The notes: a model not told the origin generated them from the letters alone. DNA of 56,422 bases from Gemmatimonadota bacterium (GCA_947471365.1 CANIWQ010000006.1:1-56422); one strand, 5' to 3'; positions 9,684 to 19,392 are shown, numbered from the stretch's first letter. A program made the numbers and translations.

Positions 9684-9708
9684 TGATCTCGGTTGATCTC
9701 GGTTGATC
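9684..9708. repeat. 10-bp tandem repeat, 2.5 copies
   Basis: The unit TGATCTCGGT occurs twice, followed by TGATC. It lies in the gene-poor spacer. No function is evident. Confidence 0.6.
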
Positions 9709-9825
9709 GAAAATCGGCATCAACTGTGATATCGGGTGATGGCGCATCGGCCACCTGGGGCGAGAGGTTGAACAGGTTTTTACGGTGACTGTGCCGAGTG
9801 ATCCCGGATCTGTGGCGGCCGGACC

Positions 9826-9958
9826 TGGGGAGCCGGACGGGGCGGTCGGACCGGGGGAGTCGGACCGGGGCGGCCGGACCGGGGCGGCCGGACTGGACGG
9901 GGCGGTCGGACTGGACGGGGCGGTCGGACTGGGGGGGGCGGGGCGGTCCGACCGCCCC
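9826..9958. repeat. G-tract imperfect tandem repeat ending in a hairpin
   Basis: About 130 bp of imperfect units built on CGGACCGGGGCGGC (14-15 bp), two of them expanded to GGACGGGGCGGTCGGACT. The + strand has many runs of four or more G, so it could form quadruplexes. The block ends in a hairpin: GGGGCGGT (9940-9947) pairs with ACCGCCCC (9951-9958). The unit carries no direct-repeat/spacer regularity, so it is not a CRISPR array. Confidence 0.75.
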
Positions 9959-9963
9959 CGTAC

Positions 9964-9996
9964 CAAAAACAAAGGCCGGCGCTCACTGCGCCGGCC
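9964..9996 (-). terminator. Rho-independent terminator for the minus-strand small membrane gene
   Basis: GGCCGGCGC (9974-9982) and GCGCCGGCC (9988-9996) form a perfect 9-bp stem with a 5-nt loop. Read on the minus strand it is followed by TTTGTTTTT. It lies 54 nt downstream of the gene at 10050-10256, which supports that gene being real. Confidence 0.85.
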
Positions 9997-10049
9997 TGCC
10001 CTAACTTTCCGCCAAGGCTACGTCCGAGCTTTGGCGGCTATAACCAGCG

Positions 10050-10256
10050 TTACGCCGCTTGGGCCTTCTTGGCCTTGAGCGCGTCCTGGACCCAGGTCAG
10101 CGGAATTAGAAAGAGCGGCGTCAGGAAGAGCCCGAGCAGCATGTTGATCCAGATCAGGGCCGAGTAGAAGGCGCCCATACCTAGGCCGGCGATCAGGGTT
10201 CCTAGGGGTCCGCCGAAGCTATGCTCCACGAAGACATCCTCGCGCTCAAAGGGCAC
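10050..10256 (-). CDS. small membrane protein, unknown function
   Basis: A 68-residue protein I cannot assign to a named family. After a charged start (VPFEREDVFVEHSF), residues about 18-56 are strongly hydrophobic (GTLIAGLGMGAFYSALIWINMLL and GLFLTPLFLIPLTW), giving one or two membrane helices, and the C-terminus is basic and Ala-rich (KAKKAQAA). The start is GTG without a clear ribosome site. It is the only minus-strand gene between 2384 and the right end, it is divergent from tilS, and it has its own terminator. Reality of the gene is likely; its role is unknown. Confidence 0.6.
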   Translation of the reverse strand: MPFEREDVFVEHSFGGPLGTLIAGLGMGAFYSALIWINMLLGLFLTPLFLIPLTWVQDALKAKKAQAA

Positions 10257-10296
10257 GTCCGAGGCCCGCAGGTGGGCTCTCAGGTGACAACGCCCT

Positions 10297-10303
10297 TATG
10301 TTA
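10297..10303. promoter_or_regulatory. candidate bidirectional -10 element between tilS and the minus-strand gene
   Basis: The heptamer TATGTTA reads TATGTT on + and TAACAT on -, each fitting the TAnnnT pattern of a -10 box. On + the box ends 6 nt before the tilS ATG, so RNA would begin at or near the start codon. On - it would give a leader of about 35-40 nt. No -35 box is evident on +. Confidence 0.35.
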
Positions 10304-10308
10304 GCGGA

Positions 10309-11292
10309 ATGCCAACGCGCGCGGAAGCGGGGGGTGAAGCTGGGGATGAAGCGGCGCACGACGCCGTCGAGTGGGCGACGGCGTCGCTACCGCCGAGGCG
10401 CTATCTGCTTGCCGTGTCGGGTGGGCGCGACTCGATGGTGCTCATGACGGCCTCTGCGCGCGTTCGCGACGACGTATGTATGGTGGCCACCTTCGACCAC
10501 GGCACGGGGCCCGCCGCCACGCAGGCGGCGGCGCTGGTGGAGCGCGAGGCGTCTGCGCTCGGCTTGCCCGTCATCAGCGGGCAGCTCAACGCCCCCGTCT
10601 CAACAGAAGCCGAGTGGCGGGCGGCACGCTGGCGCTTCCTGCGCGGATGGGCACACGACCTGCGCGCGACCGTCGTGACCGCGCATACGATGGACGACCA
10701 ACTCGAGACGGTCGTCATGCGCGTGCTACGGGGCGCGGGCGCTCGTGGTCTCGCGGCGATGTACGCGCCGTCGCCGACCTGTCGCCCACTGCTCGCCGTA
10801 CCGCGCGCGGTGGTCGCGGCCTACGCCACCGCGAGACGGGTCCCATTTGTGGAGGATCCGTCGAATCAAAGCCGTGCCCACCTCCGGAACCGTGTGCGGC
10901 TCGATCTGCTGCCAGCGCTGCTCACGGCGCGCCCGGACCTTGGGGCGGAGCTGTTGACGCACAGCCAAGAGGCGGCGGAGTGGCGGGCTGCGGTTGAATC
11001 GGTTGTCGATGGCCTTGGCGTGGTTGAGACCGAGCCTGGGCGGGTGGCGGTGCCGGTTGCGAGCTTGGCGACGCTGGACCCGCGAGCACTGGCCGTGCTC
11101 TGGCCCGCGATTGCGGGGCGCGCCGGCGTCGCACTCGACTGGCGTGGAACCGACCGTCTGGCTGCGTTTACCAGTGGAGCGCGGGCCGGTGGCGAGATCC
11201 CACTGTCTGGCGGTGCACGGGTTCGGCGGACGGCGACGAGCTTTGTGGTGACCGCCACCCAGACGGCTGATGCGACTATATTAAGAGAATGA
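10309..11292 (+). CDS. tilS: tRNA(Ile)-lysidine synthetase TilS
   Basis: A 327-residue N-type ATP pyrophosphatase. TilS adds lysine to C34 of the tRNA-Ile CAU anticodon, changing decoding from AUG to AUA; it is normally essential. The PP-loop SGGRDS is at residues 37-42. AHTMDDQLETVVMRVLRGAGARGLAAM is the TilS-specific ATP/lysine region, followed by PLLAVPRAVVAAYA and FVEDPSNQSRAHLRNRVR. The C-terminal part is short and weakly conserved. No Shine-Dalgarno is seen: GGA directly precedes the ATG and a TATGTT hexamer lies 6 nt upstream, suggesting a leaderless message. The end overlaps hpt by 4 nt. Confidence 0.92.
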   Translation: MPTRAEAGGEAGDEAAHDAVEWATASLPPRRYLLAVSGGRDSMVLMTASARVRDDVCMVATFDHGTGPAATQAAALVEREASALGLPVISGQLNAPVSTEAEWRAARWRFLRGWAHDLRATVVTAHTMDDQLETVVMRVLRGAGARGLAAMYAPSPTCRPLLAVPRAVVAAYATARRVPFVEDPSNQSRAHLRNRVRLDLLPALLTARPDLGAELLTHSQEAAEWRAAVESVVDGLGVVETEPGRVAVPVASLATLDPRALAVLWPAIAGRAGVALDWRGTDRLAAFTSGARAGGEIPLSGGARVRRTATSFVVTATQTADATILRE

Positions 11293-11837
11293 CAGAGAAC
11301 AACGACCCACGGCTTCTTGGTCGCGAGGTCCTTCGCATTGCCTTTGACGAAGCCTCCATTCAGCGCCGCGTGCATGCGCTAGGTGCCGAGATCACGGCAG
11401 CCTACCCGGATGGGGACCTGCTCGTCCTTGGGTTACTCAAGGGCAGTTTTGTCTTTCTGGCGGACTTGGTGCGCCATATTCATCGCCCGTTGCATGTCGA
11501 CTTTCTGGTCGCGTCCAGCTACGGCGAGGCCACGGTGTCGAGCGGACACGTGAACCTGGTGTACGATCCGGAAACAAAATTGGCGGGTAAGCACATTCTA
11601 TTGGTTGAGGACATCGTCGATTCCGGACGCACGCTGCAGAAGCTGATGGATGTGTTGCAGACGCGTGGGCCGAAGTCGCTGGAAATCTGTGCGCTGCTGG
11701 ACAAGCGCATCGCCACGGAGCTGAAGCATCCGGTGAAGTTTGCCGGGTTCGATGCGCCGAGCGAGTTCTTGGTTGGGTACGGCCTCGACCATGCTGAAGA
11801 TTTCCGCCATTTGCCGTACGTCGCAAGCCTGCGATAA
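11289..11837 (+). CDS. hpt: Hypoxanthine phosphoribosyltransferase
   Basis: A 182-residue purine salvage enzyme forming IMP or GMP from hypoxanthine or guanine and PRPP. The PRPP-binding signature ILLVEDIVDSGRT is at 103-115. LGLLKGSFVFLADLVRHI carries the second substrate loop, and the end GYGLDHAEDFRHLPYVASL is typical of bacterial HPRT. Start ATG overlaps the tilS stop by 4 nt. tilS-hpt-ftsH is a widely conserved bacterial gene order. Confidence 0.95.
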   Translation: MTENNDPRLLGREVLRIAFDEASIQRRVHALGAEITAAYPDGDLLVLGLLKGSFVFLADLVRHIHRPLHVDFLVASSYGEATVSSGHVNLVYDPETKLAGKHILLVEDIVDSGRTLQKLMDVLQTRGPKSLEICALLDKRIATELKHPVKFAGFDAPSEFLVGYGLDHAEDFRHLPYVASLR

Positions 11838-11857
11838 CGCAGGAAAAGCCTCCCAAT

Positions 11858-13834
11858 ATGCCTCCCAAAACAGCGCCCGAAGACAAGAACAACTGGAGCC
11901 GTCGCTCCAAATCGCTGGCCTTCTGGATCCTCGTGATTCTGGTGCCGGTTGCGTTCATTGAGTTCTCGAGCGGCCAGCGCGATGCCGCCACGGAAATCGA
12001 TGACACGCAGTATCAGGTCCAGCTCGCCAAGGACAACATTTCCAAGGTCACGATCATCGCCGGCAAGCAGGTGCTTGGCGACTTCCGCACGCCGGTGACC
12101 ATCGAACGCCGTCCGGTGTCGAAGTTCACCACGCAAATGGCGATTGCCAACAGCGAAAAAGAAATCGAGAAGCTGCGCGAGAAAAACGTGCAGATTTCGG
12201 CGCAGGATGCGCGGCCGTCCATTGGTGGTCTGATCATTAGTTGGCTCCCGGTGGTGCTGCTCATTGCCTTCTGGATTTTCATTTTCCGGCAGATGCAGTC
12301 GGGCGGGAACAAGGCGTTTTCGTTTGGCAAATCCAAAGCCAAGCTGCTCGCGGGCGACACGCCGAAGGTGACGTTCGCGGACGTCGCGGGGTGTGATGAG
12401 GCGAAGGTTGAGCTGGAGGAAATCATCGAGTTCCTCAAGGATCCGCAGAAGTTCACCAAACTCGGCGGTCGCCTGCCGAAGGGTGCGCTGCTGGTGGGTC
12501 CGCCGGGCACCGGCAAGACGTTGCTCGCGAAGGCCGTGGCGGGTGAAGCCAATCGTCCGTTCTTCTCGATGTCCGGTTCGGACTTCGTGGAAATGTTCGT
12601 GGGCGTGGGCGCGAGCCGCGTGCGCGATTTGTTTGAACAGGGCAAGGCGCATGCGCCGTGCATCATCTTCATTGACGAAATTGACGCCGTGGGCCGTCAC
12701 CGCGGCGCCGGACTCGGCGGTGGGCACGACGAACGCGAGCAGACGCTCAATCAGTTGCTCGTCGAAATGGACGGTTTTGAATCGAACGACGGCGTGATTC
12801 TCATTGCCGCCACGAATCGGCCGGACGTGCTGGATCCCGCGTTGCTGCGTCCCGGCCGTTTCGACCGGCAGATTGTGGTCGATGCGCCGGATCTGCGTGG
12901 TCGCATCGGCATTCTCAAAGTGCACATGCGCAACAAGCCGGTGGCGGATGATGTCGACATCACCGTCCTCGCGAAGGGCACGCCGGGAATGGCGGGTGCC
13001 GACCTCGCGAATCTCGTGAATGAAGGCGCGCTGCTCGCGGCGCGCCGCAATCACGACAAGATCTACCGCGCCGATCTCGAAGACGCCAAGGATCGCGTGA
13101 TGCTCGGCGCCGAGCGGAAGTCGCTCGTGATGAAGGAAGAAGAGCGCCGCTTGACGGCGTATCACGAGGGTGGACACGCGGTGTGCGCCATGAAGGTGCT
13201 CGGCAACGATCCGCTGCATAAGGTGACGATTGTGCCGCGCGGTCGCGCGCTCGGTCTGGCGTTCACGCTGCCCGAGGATGATCGCGTGAGTGTGACGCGT
13301 CAGCAGTTGGAGGCGCGATTGGTCATGGCCTACGGTGGGCGTGTGGCCGAAGAGTTGGTGTTCGGCCACGATCGTGTGACCACCGGCGCCGCTGGCGATA
13401 TTCAGCAGGCGACGGCCATCGCACGCCGCTATGTGAGCCAGTGGGGGTTGAGCGATTCGATTGGCCCAATCCTCGTGGGCGACAACGAAACGGAAGTGTT
13501 TTTGGGCCGTGAGTTGAACAGCCGGCGTCAGGTGTCGGAGCGCACGGCGCAGTTGGTGGATGACGAAGTGTCGCGCGTGATTCAGCAGGCGTACTCACGC
13601 GCCAAGGATGTGCTCACGGCCAACCGGCCGTTGCTGGATGCGATTGCGGCGGCGTTGCTCGAGCGGGAGACGCTGGCGCGAGAGGACTTCGACGTCTTGC
13701 TGCGGGGGGAGAGCCTGCCGCCGCGCATCGATCCGCCCGCGACCACGGAGCTTGCGCCATCGATTCCGCCGGCCGCGGAGCCCCGCCGCGTGGTGCCTCC
13801 GTTGCTCGGTGGTGCGGAGCCGCATCCCGCGTAG
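11858..13834 (+). CDS. ftsH: ATP-dependent zinc metalloprotease FtsH
   Basis: A 658-residue membrane-anchored AAA+ protease that degrades misassembled membrane proteins and short-lived regulators. TM1 is at about 19-36, a periplasmic domain follows, and TM2 is at about 123-145. The AAA+ module has Walker A GPPGTGKT (214-221), Walker [10 protein letters not shown] (268-276) and the second region of homology [20 protein letters not shown] (318-337). The zinc site HEGGH is at 436-440. The C-terminal 35 residues are Pro-rich and variable. It lies 20 nt after hpt and ends the tilS-hpt-ftsH unit before a terminator. Confidence 0.97.
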   Translation: MPPKTAPEDKNNWSRRSKSLAFWILVILVPVAFIEFSSGQRDAATEIDDTQYQVQLAKDNISKVTIIAGKQVLGDFRTPVTIERRPVSKFTTQMAIANSEKEIEKLREKNVQISAQDARPSIGGLIISWLPVVLLIAFWIFIFRQMQSGGNKAFSFGKSKAKLLAGDTPKVTFADVAGCDEAKVELEEIIEFLKDPQKFTKLGGRLPKGALLVGPPGTGKTLLAKAVAGEANRPFFSMSGSDFVEMFVGVGASRVRDLFEQGKAHAPCIIFIDEIDAVGRHRGAGLGGGHDEREQTLNQLLVEMDGFESNDGVILIAATNRPDVLDPALLRPGRFDRQIVVDAPDLRGRIGILKVHMRNKPVADDVDITVLAKGTPGMAGADLANLVNEGALLAARRNHDKIYRADLEDAKDRVMLGAERKSLVMKEEERRLTAYHEGGHAVCAMKVLGNDPLHKVTIVPRGRALGLAFTLPEDDRVSVTRQQLEARLVMAYGGRVAEELVFGHDRVTTGAAGDIQQATAIARRYVSQWGLSDSIGPILVGDNETEVFLGRELNSRRQVSERTAQLVDDEVSRVIQQAYSRAKDVLTANRPLLDAIAAALLERETLAREDFDVLLRGESLPPRIDPPATTELAPSIPPAAEPRRVVPPLLGGAEPHPA

Positions 13835-13864
13835 GACGGTCTGCGCAACGATTGTCGAGGTGGG

Positions 13865-13905
13865 CGGGGAGCACGGTTTTGACCGATGCTCCCCGTCCTT
13901 TTTTT
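13865..13905 (+). terminator. Rho-independent terminator after ftsH
   Basis: CGGGGAGCA (13865-13873) pairs with TGCTCCCCG (13887-13895) around a 13-nt loop, followed by TCC and a run of seven T. Confidence 0.9.
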
Positions 13906-13955
13906 GGGGTCGGCGGGTGGGCGATCCGTCCCGCCTTGGCAGACGCAGATTGGAC

Positions 13956-13983
13956 TTGCCGAGAGGTGGTAACCCTCGATAAT
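13956..13983 (+). promoter_or_regulatory. sigma70-like promoter of the long yggS-to-peptidase gene run
   Basis: TTGCCG (13956-13961) and GATAAT (13978-13983) are spaced by 16 bp. The predicted RNA start, near 13990, is only about 4 nt before the ATG of yggS. It stands just after the ftsH terminator, where a new transcription unit must begin. It is the only clear promoter seen before the 25-kb gene run. Confidence 0.6.
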
Positions 13984-13993
13984 TTCATATGTT

Positions 13994-14686
13994 ATGCCAT
14001 TTCAGGGGATGGAACGCCGAGTGGCGGAAATTCGTAGCCGAATCGACGCGGCCGTCCTCCGCGGCGGACATGGACAGGTCGTGCGCATGATTGCGGTTAC
14101 CAAGACGCATGGCGCGGATGCGGTGGATGCAGCTTACGACGCCGGGCTCGCCGATGTGGGCGAGAACAAAGTGCAGGAAGCGCTCGATAAGCAGCCGTTG
14201 GTGCAGGCGCGCGCGCGCGCGGCGCGATGGCACCTCATCGGCCATTTGCAACGCAATAAAGTAAAACACCTCGGCGCGTTTTGGCTCTTGCATGCGCTCG
14301 ATAGCGCGCGATTGGCCAATGCCGTGCACGAGTTTGGGGTGGCGCGTGGCACACCGATGGACGTGTTGCTGCAGGTGAATGTGGCGGGCGAAGCGACCAA
14401 GGGTGGATATGAGCCGTCGGAGCTCGAAGCAGAGGCCGTTCGGCTGATGGGTTTGCCAGGTCTGCGGATCCGTGGTGTGATGACCATGGCGCCGTTTGAT
14501 GTGGACGAGGGCACCCTGCGCACGGTGTTCAGCGGTGCACGCGCGGCGCGGGACGTACTCCGGCGCGCGGGGCATGACGCCGTGGAGCTGTCGATGGGCA
14601 TGTCGGGGGATTACGAGATCGCCGTAGAAGAAGGAGCCACGATGGTGCGTCTGGGAACCATCCTGTTTGGAGCGAGAGACTTATGA
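13994..14686 (+). CDS. yggS: Pyridoxal-phosphate homeostasis protein, YggS family
   Basis: A 230-residue PLP-binding TIM-barrel protein of the YggS/YBL036C family. It has no known catalysis but balances PLP and amino/keto acid pools. The PLP lysine is Lys37 in MIAVTKTHG; DVGENKVQEALDKQ, WHLIGHLQRNK, GVMTMAPF, SMGMSGDYEIAVEEGATMVRLG and the final GAR are all family landmarks. The first ATG at 13994 gives MPFQGMERR; a second in-frame ATG at 14009 is possible. Neither has a ribosome site at proper distance, consistent with leaderless translation from the promoter just upstream. YggS followed by a DivIVA gene is a familiar gene order. Overlaps divIVA by 4 nt. Confidence 0.93.
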   Translation: MPFQGMERRVAEIRSRIDAAVLRGGHGQVVRMIAVTKTHGADAVDAAYDAGLADVGENKVQEALDKQPLVQARARAARWHLIGHLQRNKVKHLGAFWLLHALDSARLANAVHEFGVARGTPMDVLLQVNVAGEATKGGYEPSELEAEAVRLMGLPGLRIRGVMTMAPFDVDEGTLRTVFSGARAARDVLRRAGHDAVELSMGMSGDYEIAVEEGATMVRLGTILFGARDL

Positions 14687-15261
14687 ACGACGAAGGCTTT
14701 CACCTGACGGCCGTCGATGTGCGACGCTACGAACTTGGGTCGGCGCTCCGCGGCTACGACAAGGCGCGTGTGGACCAACTGCGCGACCAGGTGGCGGACG
14801 AACTGGAACGCCTGACGCGCGTGAATCAGGAACTCGAGGCGAAGGCGAAGGGGTTTCATGAGCAACTGCGGGCGTTTCGCGAGCGCGATAAAGCGCTCAA
14901 CGACGCACTCGTCAGCGCGCAGCAGCTGCGGGCGGATACGAAGGAGCAGGCTGAGCGCGAAGCGATATTGACGCTGCGCGAGGCGCAGGCCGAAGGGCAG
15001 CGCCTGATCGACGAGGCGAAGGCGGAAGTACGTCGGTTGTCGGTGGAGATCGATGCGCTGACGAAGTTGCGTCGCACCCATCTCGCGCATGCGCGCGCGC
15101 TGGCGGAACGACACCTCACCGATTTGCAATCGGCGGAAGCGATGGTCATGCAGATTGCAGCGGCCGAGAAGCCGCGCGACACATGGCTCGACGCTCCGGT
15201 CGACGGGCCCGCGCATTCACCGGATGGTTCGGCGATGGATGCGCCGGTCGAGGACGAGTAA
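14683..15261 (+). CDS. divIVA: DivIVA-domain cell pole / division protein
   Basis: A 192-residue protein with the N-terminal DivIVA membrane-curvature domain ([37 protein letters not shown], residues about 8-46) and a long coiled coil (about 47-160) rich in Glu, Gln, Arg and Ala. The C-terminal 30 residues are acidic and Pro-rich. DivIVA proteins assemble on concave membrane at poles and septa and recruit other factors. Its placement upstream of a chemosensory/MglA cluster, whose known relatives work at cell poles, may be meaningful but this is inference. The start ATG overlaps yggS by 4 nt. Confidence 0.88.
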   Translation: MNDEGFHLTAVDVRRYELGSALRGYDKARVDQLRDQVADELERLTRVNQELEAKAKGFHEQLRAFRERDKALNDALVSAQQLRADTKEQAEREAILTLREAQAEGQRLIDEAKAEVRRLSVEIDALTKLRRTHLAHARALAERHLTDLQSAEAMVMQIAAAEKPRDTWLDAPVDGPAHSPDGSAMDAPVEDE

Positions 15262-15269
15262 ACAGCGTC

Positions 15270-16139
15270 GTGACCACCATCGCGCTCGATATGACCGCCG
15301 ACCCTGCGGGGCACCGTGCTGCGCACTCGGCTTCGGCCGTGGATGCGGCCGTGCACGCCATTCGCGCGCACACCGCGTTCGTGCCGGAGGTGGCGATTGT
15401 GCTGGGCACCGGACTCGGCGCCCTCGGCGCGGCGATCACGGTGGAGGCACGTGTGGAGTACGGAGACATTCCCGGATTCCCGTTGTCCACGGTGGAGTCG
15501 CACGCGGGTCGTTTGTTGTTTGGGACGCTCGGCGGCAAGCGCGTGGTCGCCATGCAAGGGCGATTCCATCGGTACGAGGGGTACTCGCTGCAGCAGGTGA
15601 CGTTTCCGGTGCGCGTGTTGCAGGCGCTCGGCGCGCCGACGCTTGTGGTGAGCAACGCCTGTGGCGGCATGCACCCGGAGTGGCAGGCTGGTGATGTGAT
15701 GCTGATTGCCGATCACATCAACTTGTTGGGCGACAATCCGTTGATTGGTCCGAATGACGCACGGTTTGGTCCGCGCTTTCCTGATATGAGTGATCCGTAC
15801 GACGCGTCGTTGCGCACGCTGGCGCGCCGCGTGGCGACGGCTCAAGGGATCACGTTGCGTGAGGGCGTGTACGTCGCGGTGCAGGGGCCGAGCCTAGAGA
15901 CGCGGGCTGAGTATCGCATGCTGCGCGGGCTTGGCGCGGACGTGGTGGGGATGAGTACGGTGCCCGAAGTGATTGTCGCGACGCACGGCGGGATGCGCGT
16001 GCTTGGCCTGTCGATCATTACGGATATGTGTTTGCCTGACGCGCTGGTGCCCGCGACCCTCGAGCACATTCTGGCGGTGGCGCGTGGTGCTGAACCGAAA
16101 TTGACGTCGCTGGTGTGCGGCGTGCTGGAGTTACTGTGA
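15270..16139 (+). CDS. Purine-nucleoside phosphorylase (trimeric type)
   Basis: A protein of 289 residues that phosphorolyses inosine/guanosine to base and ribose-1-phosphate, feeding bases to Hpt encoded nearby. Seen: the phosphate loop [10 protein letters not shown], the substrate segments [12 protein letters not shown] and [11 protein letters not shown], and [27 protein letters not shown] near the base-binding site. This is the low-molecular-mass PNP/MTAP family. The start is uncertain: GTG 15270 is chosen, 8 nt after divIVA; ATG 15291 would remove 7 residues. A longer in-frame extension overlaps divIVA and lacks homology. Its stop overlaps the ileS GTG. Confidence 0.93.
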   Translation: MTTIALDMTADPAGHRAAHSASAVDAAVHAIRAHTAFVPEVAIVLGTGLGALGAAITVEARVEYGDIPGFPLSTVESHAGRLLFGTLGGKRVVAMQGRFHRYEGYSLQQVTFPVRVLQALGAPTLVVSNACGGMHPEWQAGDVMLIADHINLLGDNPLIGPNDARFGPRFPDMSDPYDASLRTLARRVATAQGITLREGVYVAVQGPSLETRAEYRMLRGLGADVVGMSTVPEVIVATHGGMRVLGLSIITDMCLPDALVPATLEHILAVARGAEPKLTSLVCGVLELL

Positions 16140-19100
16140 GCGAGCGTCGGTATCAGGTACTCCCGCCCGATCGAGCGGCGGATGCGGTAGAAACGGAACT
16201 CCTGGCGCGCTGGCGTGAGGAGCAGCTCGTGGCGCGCTCGCTGGCGGGGCGCCCAGGCGCGCCGGAGTTTGTGTTCTACGATGGGCCGCCCACGGCCAAC
16301 GGCCGTCCGGGCATTCACCACGTGTTCGCACGCACGGTGAAGGATCTGTTCAGTCGTCACCGTGCGATGCTCGGGTATCATGTGCCGCGCAAGGCGGGAT
16401 GGGATACGCACGGGCTGCCGGTGGAAATTGAAGTTGAAAAAGCGCTTGGCATTAGCGGCAAGCAGGATATTGAACGGATTGGTGTAGAGGAGTTCAATAA
16501 GCGCTGCCGCGAAAGTGTCTGGAAATACCGCGAAGAGTGGGAACGGCTGGTGGAGCGGGTGGGCCATTGGCTCGACTACGAACAGCCGTATGTGACCTAC
16601 AGCAACAACTACGTGGAGAGCGAGTGGTGGGCGCTGCGCACGTTGCACGACAAGGGACTGCTGGTGCAGGGGCACAAGATATTGCCGTACTGCCCGCGGT
16701 GCGGCACGACGTTGTCGTCGCACGAGGTGGCGCAGGGGTATGAGGATGTGGAAGATCCGTCGGTGTATTTGGCGCTGGATTTGGTGGAACCGCCACAGCG
16801 AGTTGACGGGAATCCGGTGACCGTTAATGGGTTACCAGCTACGACGGCGCTTGGTGGAAAGCCGGCGCGTCGGCGCATCGTGGTGTGGACGACCACGCCG
16901 TGGACGTTGCCCTCGAATGCCGCACTCGCGGTGCATCCGGATTTGACGTACGTGGAAGTGAAGAAGAACGGGCGTGATGATTGGACGCTCCTGCTCTCGG
17001 AGTCGCGCGCCGGTGCGGTGCTCGGGCAGGAATGGGAGTCACGCTGGGAAGTGGTGGGCCGCTTTACGGGACGTGAGCTCGAGGGGACGCGGTATCGCCG
17101 TCCGCTCGATTGGCTCCCGTTTGAGGATGGCGAGCACGAAGTCATTATCGCCGAAGACTTTGTGACGGCGGATGACGGCAGTGGCGTGGTGCACATGTCG
17201 CCAGCGTTTGGCGCGGATGATTACGCGGCTGGGCAACGGCGTGGGCTGGCGTTTCTGCAGCCGGTGAACGCGCGTGGTGAATTCCCGGCGGAGATGCCGG
17301 TGGTGGGTGGCAAGTTTGTGAAGGACGCCGATCCGTTCATCATCGAAGAGCTCAAGGCGCGCGACGTGTTGTGGAAAGCGGCGACGCTCACGCACTCGTA
17401 TCCGCATTGCTGGCGCTGCCGTACGCCGCTGCTCTACTACGCGCGCGGATCGTGGTTCATCAAGACGACGGCGTTCCGCGATCGCATGATTGCGCGCAAC
17501 AAGGCGGTGCGCTGGAATCCGCCCGAGGTGGGCGAGGGGCGCTTTGGGAGTTGGCTTGAGAACAATATCGACTGGGCGATTTCGCGCGATCGCTATTGGG
17601 GCACGCCGTTGCCGGTGTGGGTGAACGATGCCGACCCGACCGAGATTGACGTGATTGGCAGCTATGCCGAACTCGCCGAGAAGAGTGGGCGCCCGTTACC
17701 GGCCGATTTTGATCCGCATAAGCCGTACATCGATGCCTACACCTGGCCGGCCAAGTCCGGCACGGGGACGATGCGGCGGGTGCGTGAAGTGATTGATGCG
17801 TGGTTTGATTCCGGTTCGATGCCGTTTGCCCAGTGGCACTATCCGTTTGAGAATCGCGAGCTCGTCGCGGCCCAATATCCGGCGGACTACATCGCGGAAG
17901 GGCTCGATCAGACGCGTGGGTGGTTCTACTCGTTGCTCGCGATTGCGACTGGGTTGGGTGACGCATTGCCGAACAATGCAGATCCGGTGAAGCCTGGTGA
18001 TGCCGCCGCGCCGTACAAGGCGGTGGTGGTGAATGATCTGGTGCGCGATGCGAAGGGGCTCAAGATGTCGAAGAGCCGCGGCAATGCCGTGGATCCGTGG
18101 AGCGTGATGGAGCGCCACGGTGCCGACGCCGTGCGGCTCTTTCTCGTGGCGAGCAGTCAGGTGTGGACGCCGCGCAACTTTGATGAGTCGGTCATTCGCG
18201 AAGGGGCTGGGCGCTTCTTACTCACCTTCAAAAACGTGTACAAGTTTTGGGCGGAGCTGGCCAATTTTGGTTGGGCGCCGTCGGCGGACGACCCGCGCCC
18301 CGACGACCGGCCGGCGCTTGATCGGTGGGTGCTCTCGCGATTGGCGGGCGTGGAAGCCGAAGCAAATCGCCAGTTGCTGAACTACGATGCGACCCTTGCC
18401 GCGCGAGCGGTGATGACGTTCGTGGACGAGGACGTGTCGAAGTGGTATGTCCGCTTGGGGCGCGACCGGTTCTACGATGTCACATCGCCGGACAACCGTG
18501 CGGCCTTCGCCACGCTGCACGAAGTGCTGACCGTGAGTTGCCGGTTGCTCGCGCCGTTCGCTCCGTTTGTGACCGACTGGATACACCGGGAACTCACCGG
18601 GACCTCCGTGCATTTGGCAGATTACGTGCGCCCGTCCCCGTTCCCGGTGGATGCGGCGCTCGACGCGGCGATGAGCGACGTGCGCGCGTTGGCCACACTC
18701 GGGCGGGCGCAGCGTGAAACGGTTGGGATTGGCGTGCGTCAGCCGCTGGGCGAGCTGGTGGTGTTTCCGCTGCTGCGTGATCTACGGTTCGACGATTCGC
18801 TGACCGGTTTGCTGGCCGGCGAACTCAATATCAAGTCGGTGCGCGTGGCGACGGATTTTGCGCAGATCGGTACGGCTGAGGCAAAAGCGGACTTCAAGGT
18901 GTTGGGCAAGCGGGCCGGGAAGGACATGAAGCTGGTGGCGGCGGCGATTGAGTCGTGGCCGGCGGCGTCGGTGCTCGAGGTTTACTTTGGGGCCTCGGTG
19001 CATGTGACCGTGGAAGACCGGACGTACGCCGTGGGGCCGGAGGACGTAAAGGTCACCCTGCGTGGGGTGGCGACCGACGGACGTTGGGCGGTGGCGTTGG

Positions 19101-19390
19101 ACACGATCATCACGCCCGCGTTGCGCACCGAGGGGATGGCCCGGGAAATCGTCAGCCGGGTACAGCGATTGCGGAAGGAAACAGGATTGGCGGTAAGTGA
19201 CCGCATCCGGCTGTTGGTGGCAGGGCCCGCCGAGGTGCATGCGGCGGTCGAGGAGTACCGGTCTTGGATCACCGGAGAAGTGTTGGCCCGCGATCTCGTC
19301 TTGAGCGACGGTATCTCGGAAAACGTTGGCGCCGTACCCGTCGAGCTCGACGGCGCGACGGCATTCATAGCTCTTACCAGGGAAGGTTGA
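16136..19390 (+). CDS. ileS: Isoleucyl-tRNA synthetase, type 2, with swapped HIGH motif
   Basis: A 1084-residue class I aminoacyl-tRNA synthetase. The catalytic domain has [21 protein letters not shown]; the ATP signature normally written HIGH reads Gly59-Ile60-His61-His62, that is, first and third residues exchanged. The KMSKS loop is intact (LKMSKSRGN). [22 protein letters not shown], the CP1 editing insertion (about 200-420, [27 protein letters not shown]) and [25 protein letters not shown] identify the eukaryote-like IleRS2 form, which tends to tolerate mupirocin. A C-terminal anticodon domain and a variable tail follow. There is no C-terminal zinc-finger cysteine set of type 1. GTG start overlaps the preceding stop. 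Confidence 0.95.
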   Translation: MSERRYQVLPPDRAADAVETELLARWREEQLVARSLAGRPGAPEFVFYDGPPTANGRPGIHHVFARTVKDLFSRHRAMLGYHVPRKAGWDTHGLPVEIEVEKALGISGKQDIERIGVEEFNKRCRESVWKYREEWERLVERVGHWLDYEQPYVTYSNNYVESEWWALRTLHDKGLLVQGHKILPYCPRCGTTLSSHEVAQGYEDVEDPSVYLALDLVEPPQRVDGNPVTVNGLPATTALGGKPARRRIVVWTTTPWTLPSNAALAVHPDLTYVEVKKNGRDDWTLLLSESRAGAVLGQEWESRWEVVGRFTGRELEGTRYRRPLDWLPFEDGEHEVIIAEDFVTADDGSGVVHMSPAFGADDYAAGQRRGLAFLQPVNARGEFPAEMPVVGGKFVKDADPFIIEELKARDVLWKAATLTHSYPHCWRCRTPLLYYARGSWFIKTTAFRDRMIARNKAVRWNPPEVGEGRFGSWLENNIDWAISRDRYWGTPLPVWVNDADPTEIDVIGSYAELAEKSGRPLPADFDPHKPYIDAYTWPAKSGTGTMRRVREVIDAWFDSGSMPFAQWHYPFENRELVAAQYPADYIAEGLDQTRGWFYSLLAIATGLGDALPNNADPVKPGDAAAPYKAVVVNDLVRDAKGLKMSKSRGNAVDPWSVMERHGADAVRLFLVASSQVWTPRNFDESVIREGAGRFLLTFKNVYKFWAELANFGWAPSADDPRPDDRPALDRWVLSRLAGVEAEANRQLLNYDATLAARAVMTFVDEDVSKWYVRLGRDRFYDVTSPDNRAAFATLHEVLTVSCRLLAPFAPFVTDWIHRELTGTSVHLADYVRPSPFPVDAALDAAMSDVRALATLGRAQRETVGIGVRQPLGELVVFPLLRDLRFDDSLTGLLAGELNIKSVRVATDFAQIGTAEAKADFKVLGKRAGKDMKLVAAAIESWPAASVLEVYFGASVHVTVEDRTYAVGPEDVKVTLRGVATDGRWAVALDTIITPALRTEGMAREIVSRVQRLRKETGLAVSDRIRLLVAGPAEVHAAVEEYRSWITGEVLARDLVLSDGISENVGAVPVELDGATAFIALTREG

Positions 19391-19392
19391 CG

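Larger units (their letters stand above)
9092..9963. other. gene-poor spacer of about 870 bp
   Basis: No convincing gene is seen. The left part (about 9290-9530) is clearly richer in A+T than the rest of the window and contains several near-copies of a TGCAT motif. The middle has a short inverted repeat (GCCAAG at 9661-9666 with CTTGGC at 9671-9676) and a 10-bp tandem repeat. The right part is a G-tract repeat. Open frames exist at 9407-9706 (+) and 9785-10078 (+), but neither has a family signature, and the second merely translates the repeat. It looks like a relic of inserted DNA or a decayed gene. Confidence 0.6.

Noticed and set aside
9407-9706. 99-residue open frame in the spacer
   Set aside because: No ribosome site, no recognisable domain and a composition unlike neighbouring genes; possibly decayed DNA.
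9826-9958. CRISPR-like array
   Set aside because: Units are contiguous and imperfect with no unique spacers, and no cas gene is present.
9785-10078. 97-residue Gly/Arg-rich open frame
   Set aside because: Its sequence is only a translation of the G-tract repeat and it runs into the terminator and end of the minus-strand gene.
12013-12672. 219-residue frame antisense to ftsH
   Set aside because: Shadow of a strongly conserved gene; no motif.
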